64,000 nt of DNA from Tridacna crocea. Lineage: Eukaryota; Mollusca; Bivalvia; Cardiida; Cardiidae. The translations under genes and the position numbers were made by a program. The notes under the pieces are model-generated. The model ran no database searches. It had not been told where the DNA came from and was given only the letters and a program-made list of their open reading frames with translations. The stretch covers positions 622,501 to 686,500 of the forward strand of contig OX031071.1 of assembly GCA_943736015.1 (NCBI GenBank). Direction: 5' to 3'. Shown here piece after piece: positions 20,762 through 31,182 of this stretch (the first letter of the stretch is position 1; every line of letters begins with the position of its first letter).

Positions 20762-21166
20762 GGTTAAAAATCTACTTTTTTCATGTTGGTTTGGTTATGC
20801 ATGGGTCTTCCAAGATGTAGGTGACATTGATGTTTTTATTAGATTATTTAAATCTAGAATTTCAGATTGTTCTGTTCAGAATCTCCATACAAATATCCAG
20901 AGTTCATCTCTTTGCGATTTTACAAACATATTTCATCACAATTAAACCCAGAAAGATATCTTTGTGTAGATATTTCCCTGAATTTAAGGAGGGCCTTTGC
21001 AAGATTCAGATGTTCAAGTCACAAGTTAAACATAGAACTTGGACGTCATTTTAATATTGCACGAGAAGATAGAATATGTCGTCATTGTTTATTTCACCAT
21101 GATCTATTTATAATTGAAAATGAATATCATTCTTTTTTCCATTGTTCACTTTTTGAGACAGAAAGA
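20762..21166 (+). pseudogene. LINE-C ORF2 C-terminal region, part 2 (unit 1)
   Basis: Continuation of the frame interrupted at 14354. It encodes a C-x2-C...H...C zinc-knuckle-like segment (ICRHCLFHHDLF then HSFFHC). Relative to unit 2 it lacks one T in the T run near 20917-20922, which shifts the frame. It is cut at 21166 by the gypsy-A LTR, leaving AAGA as the left target copy. Confidence 0.8.
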
Positions 21167-21903
21167 TGTAACCTTGGTCTCTTTTGGTACAAGTATGGAA
21201 AAAATTACTGTAGTAGAGTGAAGGTTGTAGGGGTGGGTTTTGCGGTCCAGAAATACAACAACAGATTTTTTTTGATATTATTTACTTCTTCCTAACTGAT
21301 CAGCAATCATAGTTGACGTGGAAAATGAATTGGTAAAAGATAAAAGTAGCAGTCTGAAATAAAAAATAGGAAAAATACCTTGGTCCTGTTCTTAACTCAC
21401 TACATTGTTATACAGTAAATACTTCATACAAAAATATCTTAAACACAGGACAAGTACATTCACTTACCAATTTGTGGAATTAACAGCCTTATCAATCACC
21501 ACTCTTCCACTAAGCCATCACACGTCATCCATTCATGTTAGTCTGCAATAAAATGTGATTGAATTAAAATCATGCAAGAATTGGTTAGTTACGACAGGTT
21601 TCGGATCAGACTGACAATCATCGACATCGGTCTCGAAAACCAATGAAAAGCATAACAAACAGTGTCAACATCACAAAATAAAGAAAGACAGCGAAAGACC
21701 GTCAGACAAGCATTTTTACGTGGTTTCAACTGACAAAAGATGGCAACAAACCAGGAAAATACAAAGTTTTTTACGCCACAGAGATACAATCATTTCTTTT
21801 CCATCTTTCGGCAATCAAACAAAGAAAGTCAAGTGATCATGTTCCCGGCGAAATTCAAATTGAAACAGAAACAATAAAACCCGGGACCAACCATCCGGTT
21901 ACA
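21167..21903 (-). repeat. Gypsy-A 3' LTR (unit 1)
   Basis: The 737-bp LTR has ends TGTAACC and GGTTACA, with the canonical TG...CA termini. It is nearly identical to 31851-32587 and about 1% diverged from the 5' LTR at 49537-50274. Confidence 0.9.
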
Positions 21904-21919
21904 TGCTCCTCCTCTTTTG
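21904..21919 (-). promoter_or_regulatory. Gypsy-A polypurine tract (unit 1)
   Basis: Minus strand reads AAAAGAGGAGGAGCA directly before the 3' LTR, the position of the plus-strand primer in LTR retrotransposons. Confidence 0.7.
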
Positions 21920-22332
21920 GAAATGACGTCCCGTCATTCTCCAGTCAGTCGTCTAAGTGTCATACGTAAGTCAGTTCTTACAACTACTTACATAACTACC
22001 TAAACTAATAAGCTGAAAAACAAGACAGGAATTATTACAATCTTATTAAAACTATAAACTTAAAACATCAAATGCATGGTTAAAAAAAACAAACAAAATC
22101 TATCTTAGCAGACAACTAAACACATTCTTCAAACTCAAATGCCTTTGTTTTCAAATGTTTGAAAAAAACATATAAATCAACCTTTCAAAGGTAAAACTTT
22201 ACCTCTCTTTAGCACTTTTTCTTCTCCTCTTCAGCTGAAATGCGTCCACGCATTACCACAGTCGTCTGAACTCAACTACAATGAGAAAACAAAATGACAT
22301 GAATTAACTGTTAAAATAATCTTTAAAAGAGT
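21920..22332 (-). other. Gypsy-A 3' untranslated stretch (unit 1)
   Basis: Between the integrase stop and the polypurine tract. No env-like or other frame was seen. Confidence 0.6.
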
Positions 22333-24081
22333 TCAATTTAAGATTGCCGAAAGGATTTTGTGTGCTGTATCCGTATCAACACTATTCAATATGCCAGACT
22401 TCATCAATTCATTAACTGCATGAATCTTGGTGTCTATAGGCCGAGGGGACATCACATCACATACAAATTCACCATAACGGTCTGGTGGTTTCCTCGGTCT
22501 AGATGAGCGTCTTGGTGCTGGAACAGGTAAGTTCCTCTCCTCCTTCTGTATTTCTATTTCTGTATTATCTACTTTCTGTCCATTAGATTCTGATTCAATG
22601 GAATCCTCCTTTTCCTCATCCTGTTGAGCATCGTTATCATTCTCAACTACATTCTCTTGACCTATATCTGTTTCAGTCTCTTCAGTACCTTTATCTACCT
22701 TCTCACCAACTTCTGTTACAACTTCACCATCTTCATTCCTATTTTCCTCCGCTACAGTAATGTCTTCTGTAGTTTCTGTCAGAACTATTTCCCGACTTTC
22801 AACACTTCCTTCTTTACTTTCAGATTCTGAGCCAGTGATGTGGTTGTGGGCGTCCCCACCACGGAATGTTCTTAAAACAATGCCATCCTCATCATCGGAC
22901 ACATCTTCATTTCTCATGACGTCATGATCTATTACTTTCTTCTCTTGTTCTCCTGTTTCTTGAATGACCTTTTTACTTATTTCTATATCTGACTCCCCCT
23001 CTTCTGTTTCCTTTTCTCTATCCTTTCCCTCAATTTTTAAAAGAAGGTTCCTATGGAGAGTTTTTTCTAACCCAGAGGATTCTGACTTTACCTTGAAAAC
23101 AGGTATCTCGGGTCTTGGTTGTTCTATAATTTTATATGGTTCTTCTTCGAATTTGTCGGCTATCTTATGCTTGCCTTCAAATGCGACTTTCTTTACAAGA
23201 ACCCGATCTCCGACAGAAAGTTCAACAGACTTTGCTTTCCTGTCATAATATTTCTTTTGTTTCTTCTTGGCTTTTTCTGTGTGAGATTCAATAATTTTCC
23301 TTGTTTGTTCCAATCTGTCTTTTAAGTCGTTGATGTATTCCTTTGTTGACTTACTCTGATTTTCTTCCCTCACACTTTCATATTCTAAGTCAATCGGTAA
23401 TTTGGGTTTCCTTCCAAACATCAACTCATATGGGGTAAACTTGGTTGACTCATGAGGAGTACAGCTATAAAAGTAGACTAGGGAGCTCACATATTTCTTC
23501 CAGTCTTGCTTTTGATCACAGTTTAAAGTACCAAGCATGTCCAAGAGTGTCCTGTTAAATCTCTCGGGTCCTGCATTCCCTTGTGGATGGTATGGTGTTG
23601 TGTGGGTCTTCTTCATGTTGGTGAGAATACAAAGTTCTTGTATTATGTCACTCTCAAAGTTTGCTCCTTGGTCTGAATGTAAACGAGTTGGAATTCCGAA
23701 GTTCAAAATAAAGTTGTTGTAAAATGCTACGGCAGTTGTTTTGGCCGTCTGCTTCCTCGTAGGTATTGCCATGGAATATTTGGTAAAATGATCTGTAATT
23801 ACAAGAATGTTGGAAATGCCACCTTTTGAGGGTTCCAAAGTTAGATAGTCAAAACAGACCAATTCTAGTGGATATGTTTTGTTGATGTTAACTAATGGAG
23901 CTCTTTCATTGGTGGATGATTTTCTTCTTATACATCTTTCACAAGTTGTTACCCACTTATCCACAGATGACGACATGCCTGGCCAATAATATCTCTCTCT
24001 CAACAACCTCATGGTCCTGTCTTTGCTAGGGTGACCAACATTATTGTGTAGGCCTTTCAAAATTTCTTCTCTACTGTTCAA
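22333..24081 (-). CDS. Gypsy-A integrase (unit 1)
   Basis: Integrase that inserts the element cDNA into chromosomal DNA. The 582-residue frame has an HHCC zinc domain (H12, H17, C47, C50), then a DD35E core at D78, D137 (in SDQGANFE) and E173 (in GPERFNR), all present. An SH3-like C-terminal region (LSVGDRVLVKKVAFEG) follows. A long acidic Glu/Asp/Ser-rich tail occupies about 360-540, ending with a PAPRRSSRPRKPPDRYG segment. The frame is open upstream of the ATG as far as the TTAA element at 24119, so the ATG is not a natural start: this is the 3' part of a pol frame cut off by that insertion. Confidence 0.9.
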   Translation of the reverse strand: MNSREEILKGLHNNVGHPSKDRTMRLLRERYYWPGMSSSVDKWVTTCERCIRRKSSTNERAPLVNINKTYPLELVCFDYLTLEPSKGGISNILVITDHFTKYSMAIPTRKQTAKTTAVAFYNNFILNFGIPTRLHSDQGANFESDIIQELCILTNMKKTHTTPYHPQGNAGPERFNRTLLDMLGTLNCDQKQDWKKYVSSLVYFYSCTPHESTKFTPYELMFGRKPKLPIDLEYESVREENQSKSTKEYINDLKDRLEQTRKIIESHTEKAKKKQKKYYDRKAKSVELSVGDRVLVKKVAFEGKHKIADKFEEEPYKIIEQPRPEIPVFKVKSESSGLEKTLHRNLLLKIEGKDREKETEEGESDIEISKKVIQETGEQEKKVIDHDVMRNEDVSDDEDGIVLRTFRGGDAHNHITGSESESKEGSVESREIVLTETTEDITVAEENRNEDGEVVTEVGEKVDKGTEETETDIGQENVVENDNDAQQDEEKEDSIESESNGQKVDNTEIEIQKEERNLPVPAPRRSSRPRKPPDRYGEFVCDVMSPRPIDTKIHAVNELMKSGILNSVDTDTAHKILSAILN

Positions 24082-24118
24082 GGGAATTACTAATTGTTCA
24101 ATCTCCTCTTCCTGTTCT

Positions 24119-24659
24119 TTAAAGGTGGCCCTTCAGATATTGAGATGAAAATTTTACAAAAATACAAAAAAATTATCCTTATAATCCCAAAGCCTTATAA
24201 TTTTCATTCATTAAATCCCAGTAGTCGAAAACCATCCGACAACTAGATAAATTAGAGATTTACTACAGCCCAGGTCGACACTGAAGGGAAACACGGTCTA
24301 TTTTTACATGGGCAACTCGCTCATTTACATACCTGAAAAATATACACACGATGCTTCAAACATAGCGTCCGAAGTTCTAGACATTGTGGAAAATAATTAC
24401 ATGTTTGTTATTGTAAGAAATTTGTCACGGGCGAGTCACTTAACATTCCCACAATGCTTTTTTGATTTTGGCGGGAAATCTAAAAATAGCTTAAGAGGCT
24501 ACGTAGCCTTTTAAGGGAATACCACCAAAAAAATTTTTTTTTTCGTAATTTTGTGATTCTTAATTACTGACGATTTTTATTGTTTTTTCATAAAAATTTC
24601 ATAGATATATTTATTTTTTAATTTGGTGGGTTGTGAAAATTCTAAATACCCACCTTTAA
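24119..24659. mobile_element. 541-bp TTAA element inside gypsy-A pol (unit 1)
   Basis: Bounded by TTAA at 24119-24122 and 24656-24659, with short TIRs reading AGGTGG inward from each end. The flanking pol sequence on both sides is integrase and RT-RNase H, so this is an insertion. It occurs at the same point in unit 2, so it predates the duplication. It encodes nothing recognised. Its ends differ from the TTAA element at 3110. Confidence 0.75.
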
Positions 24660-26934
24660 CTAGTCTGAACAATAGCCCTCTTTTCATTTTGAAATTCTTA
24701 AATTGTTTTCTCATAGTGAGATCATTATTATTCCAGATATTCCTAGGCAGCCTTTTGTCTATCACAGCTTTTCTCCAATTTTCTATCATTGGATCCTCAC
24801 GTTGTAATCTTCTGACTTCTCGGAGTTCCTTCAAAGATAGTGTTTGTCCAGGAATTTCTGTCGCTTCAACTATGTTGATGTCGCAAGCAGGAAGAGTCTC
24901 TACATATGGAACCTGCACGATAGAATTACATACTGCCTTGATGGTATCTCTAGGTATGTGTTCCACTCTGGTTTCTTCTTTTTCAAAAGGGTAACGGCTC
25001 ATACTATCTGCATCTGTGTTCTTAAGACCAAGCCGATAAAAAATGTCAAAGGAGTATTCGCCTAGAGCAGAAGCCCATCGATGGCCTGTGGCATCAAGTT
25101 TTGCAGAACTTAAAACATAAGTGAGTGGGTTGTTATCTGTTAAAACTGTGAAATGGTTCAGTGTCAAATAATCTGAAAATTTTTCTGTCACAGCCCACTT
25201 CAGCGCAAGAAATTCTAATTTGAAGGCACTGTAATTCCTTTCTGATTTGGAGAGAGATCTACTTGCATATGCAACTACCCGTTTCATCCCTTCTTGTTCC
25301 TGGTATAGGACAGCTGCCAAACCTTTTCCAGATGCGTCTATATGGAGTTCAAATGGTAGAGAGAAATCTGGATATGCTAAAACAGGAGGTGATGACAAGA
25401 CCTCTTTCAGATTTTCAAATATTTCTCTCTCTTTTGTTGTCCAATTCCATTGTTGTTGTACTTTCTTTTGACCCTTCTTATGAGAGCTTGGAGGAACTAG
25501 ATCTGCAAGTGGTCGCGTGATTTTGCTAAAATCCTTGATGAAACGCCTGTAATAGCCTGCAAACGCTAGAAAGGATCGAAGTTCTTCTGAATTGGTAGGC
25601 TCAGGCCAGTTCCCAATCTTGTCAATCTTTGCTGGATCTGTTTCGATTCCATCTGAACTGACTACATGTCCTAAAAATCCAACTCTTTCTTGTATAAAAA
25701 TACACTTTTCTGCAGATAATTTCAAATTACACTGTGCGAGTCTGGTCAGAACTAGATCCAGTCTGTGTAAATGTTCCTCGAATGAATCTGCAAAGACTAT
25801 AAGGTCATCAAGATAAATCACGCATATAGTCATGTTGTAGTCTCGAAGGCACTCTTCCATCAGCCGCTGGTAGGTGGCTGGAGAATTCGAAAGTCCAAAC
25901 GGCATTCGATTATATTCGAAGAATCCAAGGGGTCCGACCGTAAAAGCTGTTCTCTCCTTGTGTTCTTCCTGTATCTCCACCTGGTGATAACCAGACTTCA
26001 TATCTATAGTGCTGAAGTATTTACTCCCCTTCAGCACGTCAAAAATCTCCTCAATCCTAGGAAGTGCATACGCATCCTTTACCGTTCTGTTGTTGAGGCA
26101 ACGATAATCCACACACATTCTGAGGCTTCCGTTTTTCTTCCTCACTAACACAATGTTACTAGCCCAGGGAGATTTGGATTTCCTAATAATACCAGCTGAA
26201 AGAAGCTGTTCCAAATGTTGTCGTACTTCCTCGACCATCATGGGAGGAATACGTCTATATTTCTGTTTAAAAGGTGTGTCTTTGTCCGGTAGGAGGTCTA
26301 TTCTATGTTTTATTGCGTCGCAATGGCCTATGTCTGCCTCATGTTTGGAGAATATGCCTTCATGTTTGTGAAGGAGATATTTCAATCTTTCTCTCTCTTC
26401 CTCTGTTAAAATTCCATTTTGATCCAAATTCAATCTATCAAATACATCTTTTTCTCCTTCTGATTCCGATATATTACTGAAGACATCCTCTGTGACTTTT
26501 ACAGGTTGCAGTTCACAAATGATCTCTTTAGGTGAGATAATAACTGTATTCGTACTCAAGTTGGATAGAGTAACTGTTATCTCCTGTTTCTTTCCATTTT
26601 CAAATTGTACGACTGCTGATGTAATGTCGATGAACTCCAGTATTGAGCTATCTTCTGATTCTTGGATAATAGCAGTAGTGCTTGGATGGTTCAACTCTTT
26701 ATCTGTATGTCCTTTAACTGAAATGACTTGGTTTGGTTTGAGGATGATCTTTGATGATTCAGCACTTCTTATTACTGCAATTCTGTTATTATTTCTCTTT
26801 AATTCTCTGTCTCGGATAACAAAAGAATGAAAGCAGAGATACCATGGTGTTTGAAGTCCTGGCTTTTGAAGGAAGTTATTTCCAAAATTTGCTTTGCAGT
26901 CATTCATAAATTCATGTAGAATGTTTGTCCCCAT
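24577..26934 (-). CDS. Gypsy-A reverse transcriptase and RNase H (unit 1)
   Basis: The polymerase copies element RNA to DNA and the RNase H removes the RNA strand. It is 785 residues from the ATG at 26934, which overlaps the protease frame by 31 nt. RT motifs in order include LVRKKNGSLRMCVDYRCLN, FSTIDMKSGYHQV, MPFGLSNSPATYQR and the catalytic YLDD at 374-377. RNase H follows with FELHIDASGKGLAAVLYQ, FKLEFLALKWAV and LTDNNPL. The last 27 or so codons are read into the TTAA element, so the natural C-terminus is lost. The frame is otherwise open, unlike its unit-2 counterpart. RNase H would normally be followed by integrase in the same frame. Confidence 0.9.
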   Translation of the reverse strand: MGTNILHEFMNDCKANFGNNFLQKPGLQTPWYLCFHSFVIRDRELKRNNNRIAVIRSAESSKIILKPNQVISVKGHTDKELNHPSTTAIIQESEDSSILEFIDITSAVVQFENGKKQEITVTLSNLSTNTVIISPKEIICELQPVKVTEDVFSNISESEGEKDVFDRLNLDQNGILTEEERERLKYLLHKHEGIFSKHEADIGHCDAIKHRIDLLPDKDTPFKQKYRRIPPMMVEEVRQHLEQLLSAGIIRKSKSPWASNIVLVRKKNGSLRMCVDYRCLNNRTVKDAYALPRIEEIFDVLKGSKYFSTIDMKSGYHQVEIQEEHKERTAFTVGPLGFFEYNRMPFGLSNSPATYQRLMEECLRDYNMTICVIYLDDLIVFADSFEEHLHRLDLVLTRLAQCNLKLSAEKCIFIQERVGFLGHVVSSDGIETDPAKIDKIGNWPEPTNSEELRSFLAFAGYYRRFIKDFSKITRPLADLVPPSSHKKGQKKVQQQWNWTTKEREIFENLKEVLSSPPVLAYPDFSLPFELHIDASGKGLAAVLYQEQEGMKRVVAYASRSLSKSERNYSAFKLEFLALKWAVTEKFSDYLTLNHFTVLTDNNPLTYVLSSAKLDATGHRWASALGEYSFDIFYRLGLKNTDADSMSRYPFEKEETRVEHIPRDTIKAVCNSIVQVPYVETLPACDINIVEATEIPGQTLSLKELREVRRLQREDPMIENWRKAVIDKRLPRNIWNNNDLTMRKQFKNFKMKRGLLFRLVKGGYLEFSQPTKLKNKYIYEIFMKKQ

Positions 26935-27308
26935 ATGACTGGAGTGTTTTCCGCATAAGGAGTATCCGGTATTACTAATAGTAAACAGTCTTTTGTTTGT
27001 AAACCAGGGAGTCCTGTAGTAACTTCAATGTTAACTTCTATGTAGCCGAGGTACGGAAGTTGACTACCATCAGCGCATTCAATATTCAACAGCTGTTCAA
27101 TTTTCTTTAAAGTAGTCTCTGGAAGATGTCTTTCCATAAAAGATTGTAAAATGGTGCTAACACAGCTGCCTGTATCTAGTAAAGCTGTTGTTGTTGAACT
27201 ACCATTAATCATTATCTTCGCCTCATTAGGTTGTCCAACTAATTTGGGATCTTTATTATCTTTGCTCACATTTGATCCCGCAATATGAGCGCTTACTCTT
27301 TTGGGCAA
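26904..27308 (-). CDS. Gypsy-A aspartic protease (unit 1)
   Basis: Retropepsin-type protease that cuts the gag and pol polyproteins. The 134-residue frame has the catalytic triad D45-T46-G47 in TALLDTGSCVSTI and a second hydrophobic segment before the end. It lies in the -1 frame relative to gag and begins at a TTG in the frameshift zone rather than at an ATG, fitting expression as a gag-pro fusion. The exit to pol is a second -1 change within the 31-nt overlap with the RT frame. Confidence 0.85.
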   Translation of the reverse strand: MPKRVSAHIAGSNVSKDNKDPKLVGQPNEAKIMINGSSTTTALLDTGSCVSTILQSFMERHLPETTLKKIEQLLNIECADGSQLPYLGYIEVNIEVTTGLPGLQTKDCLLLVIPDTPYAENTPVIWGQTFYMNL

Positions 27309-27991
27309 TCCTGTTGCTTGTGGCCAGCTTCATTGCAGTTGTAGCAAATCAGTGTTTTTGCATTAGATGGACAATCTCGCTGTAGATGGCCTCTTTGGTT
27401 GCAAGTCCAACAAGTGGGCTGGAAAGTATTACTGCCAACTGGCCTCTGAGGTTGGTAGTTTCCTCTACCACGTCCTCGACCTCTAAAACCTCTGGATCAT
27501 CTGAATCCTCTACCACGACCACGAAATCCTAGTTGATGAGTTGCTTCTGTTTTCTCTTTTTCTAACTTGTCAATCCTATCATTTAGTTTTTTCAGCAACT
27601 CTTTCACCTCTGTCATCTCCTTGGTATGTACATCTGTTGTAACTGACGCTTTACATGTCTTCTTTTGCTCTGAAGGATTGAAACTATCAGTAAGGGTTGA
27701 TTCTAATCGTCGGATTTCCCTTTTCAGCTCATCATAATTATCAATCTTATCAAACTGATAAACTGACATGAGTCTTAACTCATTCCTCAATCCTGCATGG
27801 AAAACCTCTCTCAAAATTCTTTGATCACTTCTTCGCAAAGCTTGAAGATGTATAGCTTGGTCAAATATTTCTTCTAGCCTAGCAGCATATGATGTGACTG
27901 ATTCATCATCAGTTTGCTGGCAACTATAAAACTTCTTTAAAGTCATCTCACGTGATTCAACAGAGCCGTAGTCGCTGTTGGATTTGTGCAA
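27293..27991 (-). pseudogene. Gypsy-A gag, capsid to nucleocapsid part, with nonsense codon (unit 1)
   Basis: Encodes the structural protein that packages element RNA. It matches the intact 232-residue frame at 38725-39423. In unit 1 a single change at 27499 makes a TGA in the RG-rich segment, so the two CCHC knuckles downstream are cut off from the rest. Unit 2 has a Gly codon there. Because the units are so similar, this is a lesion acquired after duplication. Confidence 0.85.
27299..27305 (-). promoter_or_regulatory. Candidate -1 frameshift heptamer, gag to protease (unit 1)
   Basis: Minus strand C CCA AAA lies two codons before the gag stop. Slipping back one base enters the protease frame exactly. 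See the unit-2 copy at 38731-38737. Confidence 0.65.
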
Positions 27992-28026
27992 TATATCCTG
28001 TAACTGAACTCCAGGCCCAAGTCTCC

Positions 28027-28443
28027 TTAAATTGTCTGCTGCCTTTCCTTTACCGATCTTCTAATACCTAGAATGATCTGTTCCTCAGAGAAAACTCTCT
28101 CCTTGGCAAGTGGTTCTATTTCATATCGAAATGAAGTCCAGTTGACATCTCCCTTATTTTCTTCACCGAAGAAAATTGGCAATCTGGGAAAGTGGTATCC
28201 GGTTTGTCTTGGTGCTGCATCACCTATATCCTGTGGTTCCTTCTTAACTCCTCCAAAAACCTGCAATAATTTTGTTACATACTCCATAGTTCCTAACTGG
28301 GGCTTTATTCCCAACAAATGTAAAGCATGTAACAATCTTTCCTCCTCTTCTGATATATCTACTATTCCTCTTCCTATCTTTTCTTCACCTCCTTCTGCCA
28401 TTATGTAATTGCTGCGGCTCCAAGTAAACAAACACTTTTCCAA
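28027..28443 (-). pseudogene. Gypsy-A gag N-terminal part (unit 1)
   Basis: 138-residue frame beginning near MEKCLFTW, with a likely internal start at MAEGGEEKIGRG. It contains GYHFPRLPIFFGEE, a gag-like segment. It ends early because of a one-base shift near 28060; the downstream gag frame continues from about 28060 in another frame. Unit 2 shares the shift, so it predates the duplication. Confidence 0.7.
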
Positions 28444-28928
28444 TATGGTCTGACTTTCCGGAAGAATTTATCACGCAAACTCAAGTATTATTACATAAAT
28501 ACTTTTGTCACTGTGAAACTGTAAAGTAAAAGTATCAATATAGATACTTATTTGTCCCAGTGTCTATTTAATTTTACTTATTGATAAAACAGCACAAAAA
28601 TGAGAAACACAACTGGTCTTGCCAGTATAATATAAGTACATGTATACTACTTATTTGTCCAAGTGTCTGTTTTTCTTTCACTAATAAATAAAACAGCACA
28701 ATAATGAGATTCAAAACTTGTCTTGTCCAGGTATGATCACACACTGTATACTAACTGAAGTAAATAGGAGTGTCTGTTTATCACTGTTGAACTAAACAGC
28801 ACAAGTGTGGATACTTTTTTTGAATTTTTAAATGATTATATCACATCTAGGATGGTAAAGTTGAACACACTTCAACACTTTTAATACCAATAAACATGTA
28901 TCAATGCTCTTCCATATTTCGAAACCCA
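28444..28928 (-). other. Gypsy-A leader, truncated (unit 1)
   Basis: Contains three diverged units of roughly 105-110 bp, each with TTTGTCC, GTGTCTGTTT and TAAAACAGCACAA motifs (about 28546, 28650 and 28758). The leader stops at the duplication junction. Confidence 0.7.
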
Positions 28929-29397
28929 GATTTTTTGTGTGGTAAATAATGTAGCTATATATAGATTGTTCTTTTTGTATCAACAGGTTATTAACAAGGA
29001 TGCCTTGACATTTTCATCCCTAAATCTAACTTGATAATCCTTTAATTGACACTTTATATTATTGCTTACTTTTAGGAATACAGAATTAAAACCTAGGATC
29101 ATATGAGATATTATAAACATTATTGTGTTGAGTTTTCGAATCATCTGGTCATGTACGTGATTTTGAACTAGTTGTCGAAAAACACAAACAGTCATAGAAA
29201 TTCATAATTGAATGTTTATTGAGTGAGAGTGATATGAGCATTATTGTAAATAATTGTTTTCTCATGTATTTATCAGAGTCTATTTTACCTATCATATCAA
29301 GGCTAGAATATGAAGTAGTTGCATGGAAACTTGTATTATCTTTCAACTGACAGAATATTCATTAAATAACACCCACATTGTAGGTGAATTGTTTTGG

Positions 29398-29746
29398 TAG
29401 ACCACGGATATTTATAGATCATGACTAGATATACCACGGATTATAGATTATGACTTAATACATAGCGGATGCTTATAGATCATAACTCGATAGACCGCGG
29501 ATATTTGTAGATCATGACTCGATACACCTCGGATTTTTGTAGATCATGACTCGAAACACGGCGGATATTGATAGATCATGACTGAATAGAGCATGGATAT
29601 TTATAGATTATGACTCTATACACCAGGGATATTCATAAATCATGACTGGATAGTGCATGGATATTGATAGATCATGACTCGACACACAGCGCATAACTAT
29701 AGATCATGAATCGATACACCGTGGATATTTATAGATCATGACTGAA
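29398..29746. repeat. Minisatellite, second copy
   Basis: Block copy of 12305-12652 with only one or two base changes. The interval 28929-29397 before it is the counterpart of 11835-12304 and holds no recognised gene. Confidence 0.85.
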
Positions 29747-29994
29747 TTTTTTGAGGGCTAATGGCATTTTTTATGACATAGTCAACATTGTTCACGACAT
29801 CATTATCACCGTTAACCCATATCCAACTGTATTGAATAGAATATATATTGCTTAAAATAACGCAAATATTGTTCACATCTCTTTCATGATGACTTTAAAT
29901 CAGGTAATGAAAAATAAATAGCATACATACATCATTTTGTCGTATACTTACTACTACTATTCGCTATTTATCACACTAGTACACTTGTTTATAC

Positions 29995-30215
29995 CCTTAT
30001 TAGACAACAAAATTTTAGCCTCATCCAAATTGAAATCATCTAAAGATGACAATTTCAGTGCAGCTTAAAGAGTGTGATCTTTCTTTGATAGGGTGGAAAA
30101 CATTGAAGGAAAAAGAGAAAATGCTGGTTACCAGCATTTTCTCATTTTCCCACAATGTTTTCAAAAGGATTTTTCTGCGGGTCATTGAAATCGGCACTGT
30201 GCAGTAGTAGGTTAA
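29995..30215. repeat. HP-MITE copy (unit 2)
   Basis: Counterpart of 12901-13122; the following A tract differs in length and contains ATA. Confidence 0.7.
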
Positions 30216-30605
30216 AACTCTACCATAAAAAAAAAAAAATTGGACTTGTCTAAATCTAACATTTTTTACAGATTTGTCCGAACGTGTCCATATCTAGCAT
30301 TTCTTACAGATTTGTATTTATCCATTACAGTTTTTGTTCTTCTTTTTCCTTGACTTTTTCAATTCTTATCTTTTTGCTAACAATATTTTTCATTCAACAA
30401 ACTATTACATTAATTGGACAAAAATATTCTGAATGAAATTTGACTCATCACGCAGAAAGGAATCATCTGTGAATTCTGTCCATCAATTACATGAAAACAG
30501 ATCAACAATAGTGCAGGTCAATTTAAGTTGATAATTCAACAATGATTGTATAACAAGGTACAATGAGAACTTTTTATATACAGAAAATGTCATTCCAGCA
30601 AAAAC

Positions 30606-30656
30606 TGTCAACCCAGGTCAGCCTGCGCAATTCACGCAGTCTGACCAGAGTTGACA
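30606..30656. repeat. Small hairpin element (unit 2)
   Basis: Counterpart of 13516-13566. Confidence 0.6.
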
Positions 30657-30716
30657 CTTTTCGCAGTTTCCAAAAGGTCCCTTTTTGCATGATTGGTCAC
30701 AGATATAAAGACAACT

Positions 30717-30871
30717 TTTATCCCTTTCCCAAACAATATTTTGGACTTTTCCTATTTATAGGCATTTACAGATGACATATGAAATGTGAATTCAGTATTA
30801 GAAATTTTCCTTGAAAGAGTTTTAACAAGAAAAAAAACCTTATTGGAAAAGGACAAAATGTTGGTTACCTA
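30717..30871. repeat. HP-MITE left-half fragment (unit 2)
   Basis: Counterpart of 13627-13781. Confidence 0.5.
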
Positions 30872-31021
30872 AACATGCTGCACAGAATTTGATTTGCAAT
30901 CTTGTCTTGATCTACACTATCACCAGAAGCATGCTTTACCACCCAAAACAAGAACAGAGTAAATGATACATATCTACTTTCTTTTTACATTATTTCTTCT
31001 TTTTTGGCACATACATTTTTT

Positions 31022-31182
31022 GTTAACCCTTTCCCAAACAATCCCAGGCTTCTACGACCCTGAGATAGAAACCTTTTAGAAACATTGTGGGAAAATGAGA
31101 AAATGCTGGCAACCAGCATTTTCTCCTTTTCCCACAATATTTTATACCCAGCTGGAAACGAATTTCAATTTTTGAGTTACAT
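31022..31182. repeat. HP-MITE left half, outermost layer of the nest
   Basis: Ends at TTTTTGAGTTACAT, where LINE-C begins. The missing right half (GTCTGCGAGTGCTTTC to GGTAAAGTGTTAA) is found 19.5 kb away at 50715-50776. Confidence 0.8.

Larger units (their letters stand above)
11835..28928 (+). repeat. Tandem duplication, unit 1 (17.1 kb with later LINE insertion)
   Basis: The unit runs from GATTTTTTGTGTGG to TTTCGAAACCCA and is repeated from 28929. Removing the 6,393-bp LINE plus one 14-bp target copy leaves 10,687 bp, against 10,685 bp in unit 2. About nine point differences were counted in the first 2.5 kb. Contents: satellite, HP-MITEs, LINE-C fragment and the 3' LTR to gag part of gypsy-A. 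The original flanks at both breakpoints share CCA. Confidence 0.9.
21167..28928 (-). mobile_element. Gypsy-A, truncated copy (unit 1)
   Basis: Minus-strand Ty3/gypsy element with 3' LTR, integrase, RT-RNase H, protease, gag and the first part of the leader. It has no 5' LTR because the duplication junction cuts it at 28928. Gene order along the element is gag-protease-RT-RNase H-integrase, the normal Ty3/gypsy order. A 541-bp TTAA element separates RT-RNase H from integrase. Confidence 0.9.

Noticed and set aside
22360-22990. Envelope gene downstream of gypsy-A integrase
   Set aside because: The acidic tail is in the integrase frame, and no signal peptide, transmembrane segment or separate frame was found.
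22624-24000. Plus-strand frames over the integrase (and the same at 33308-34406)
   Set aside because: They are antisense shadows of a strongly supported minus-strand integrase and show no family resemblance.
24623-26830. Plus-strand frames over RT-RNase H
   Set aside because: Antisense shadows of the minus-strand RT-RNase H gene; no domains were recognised.
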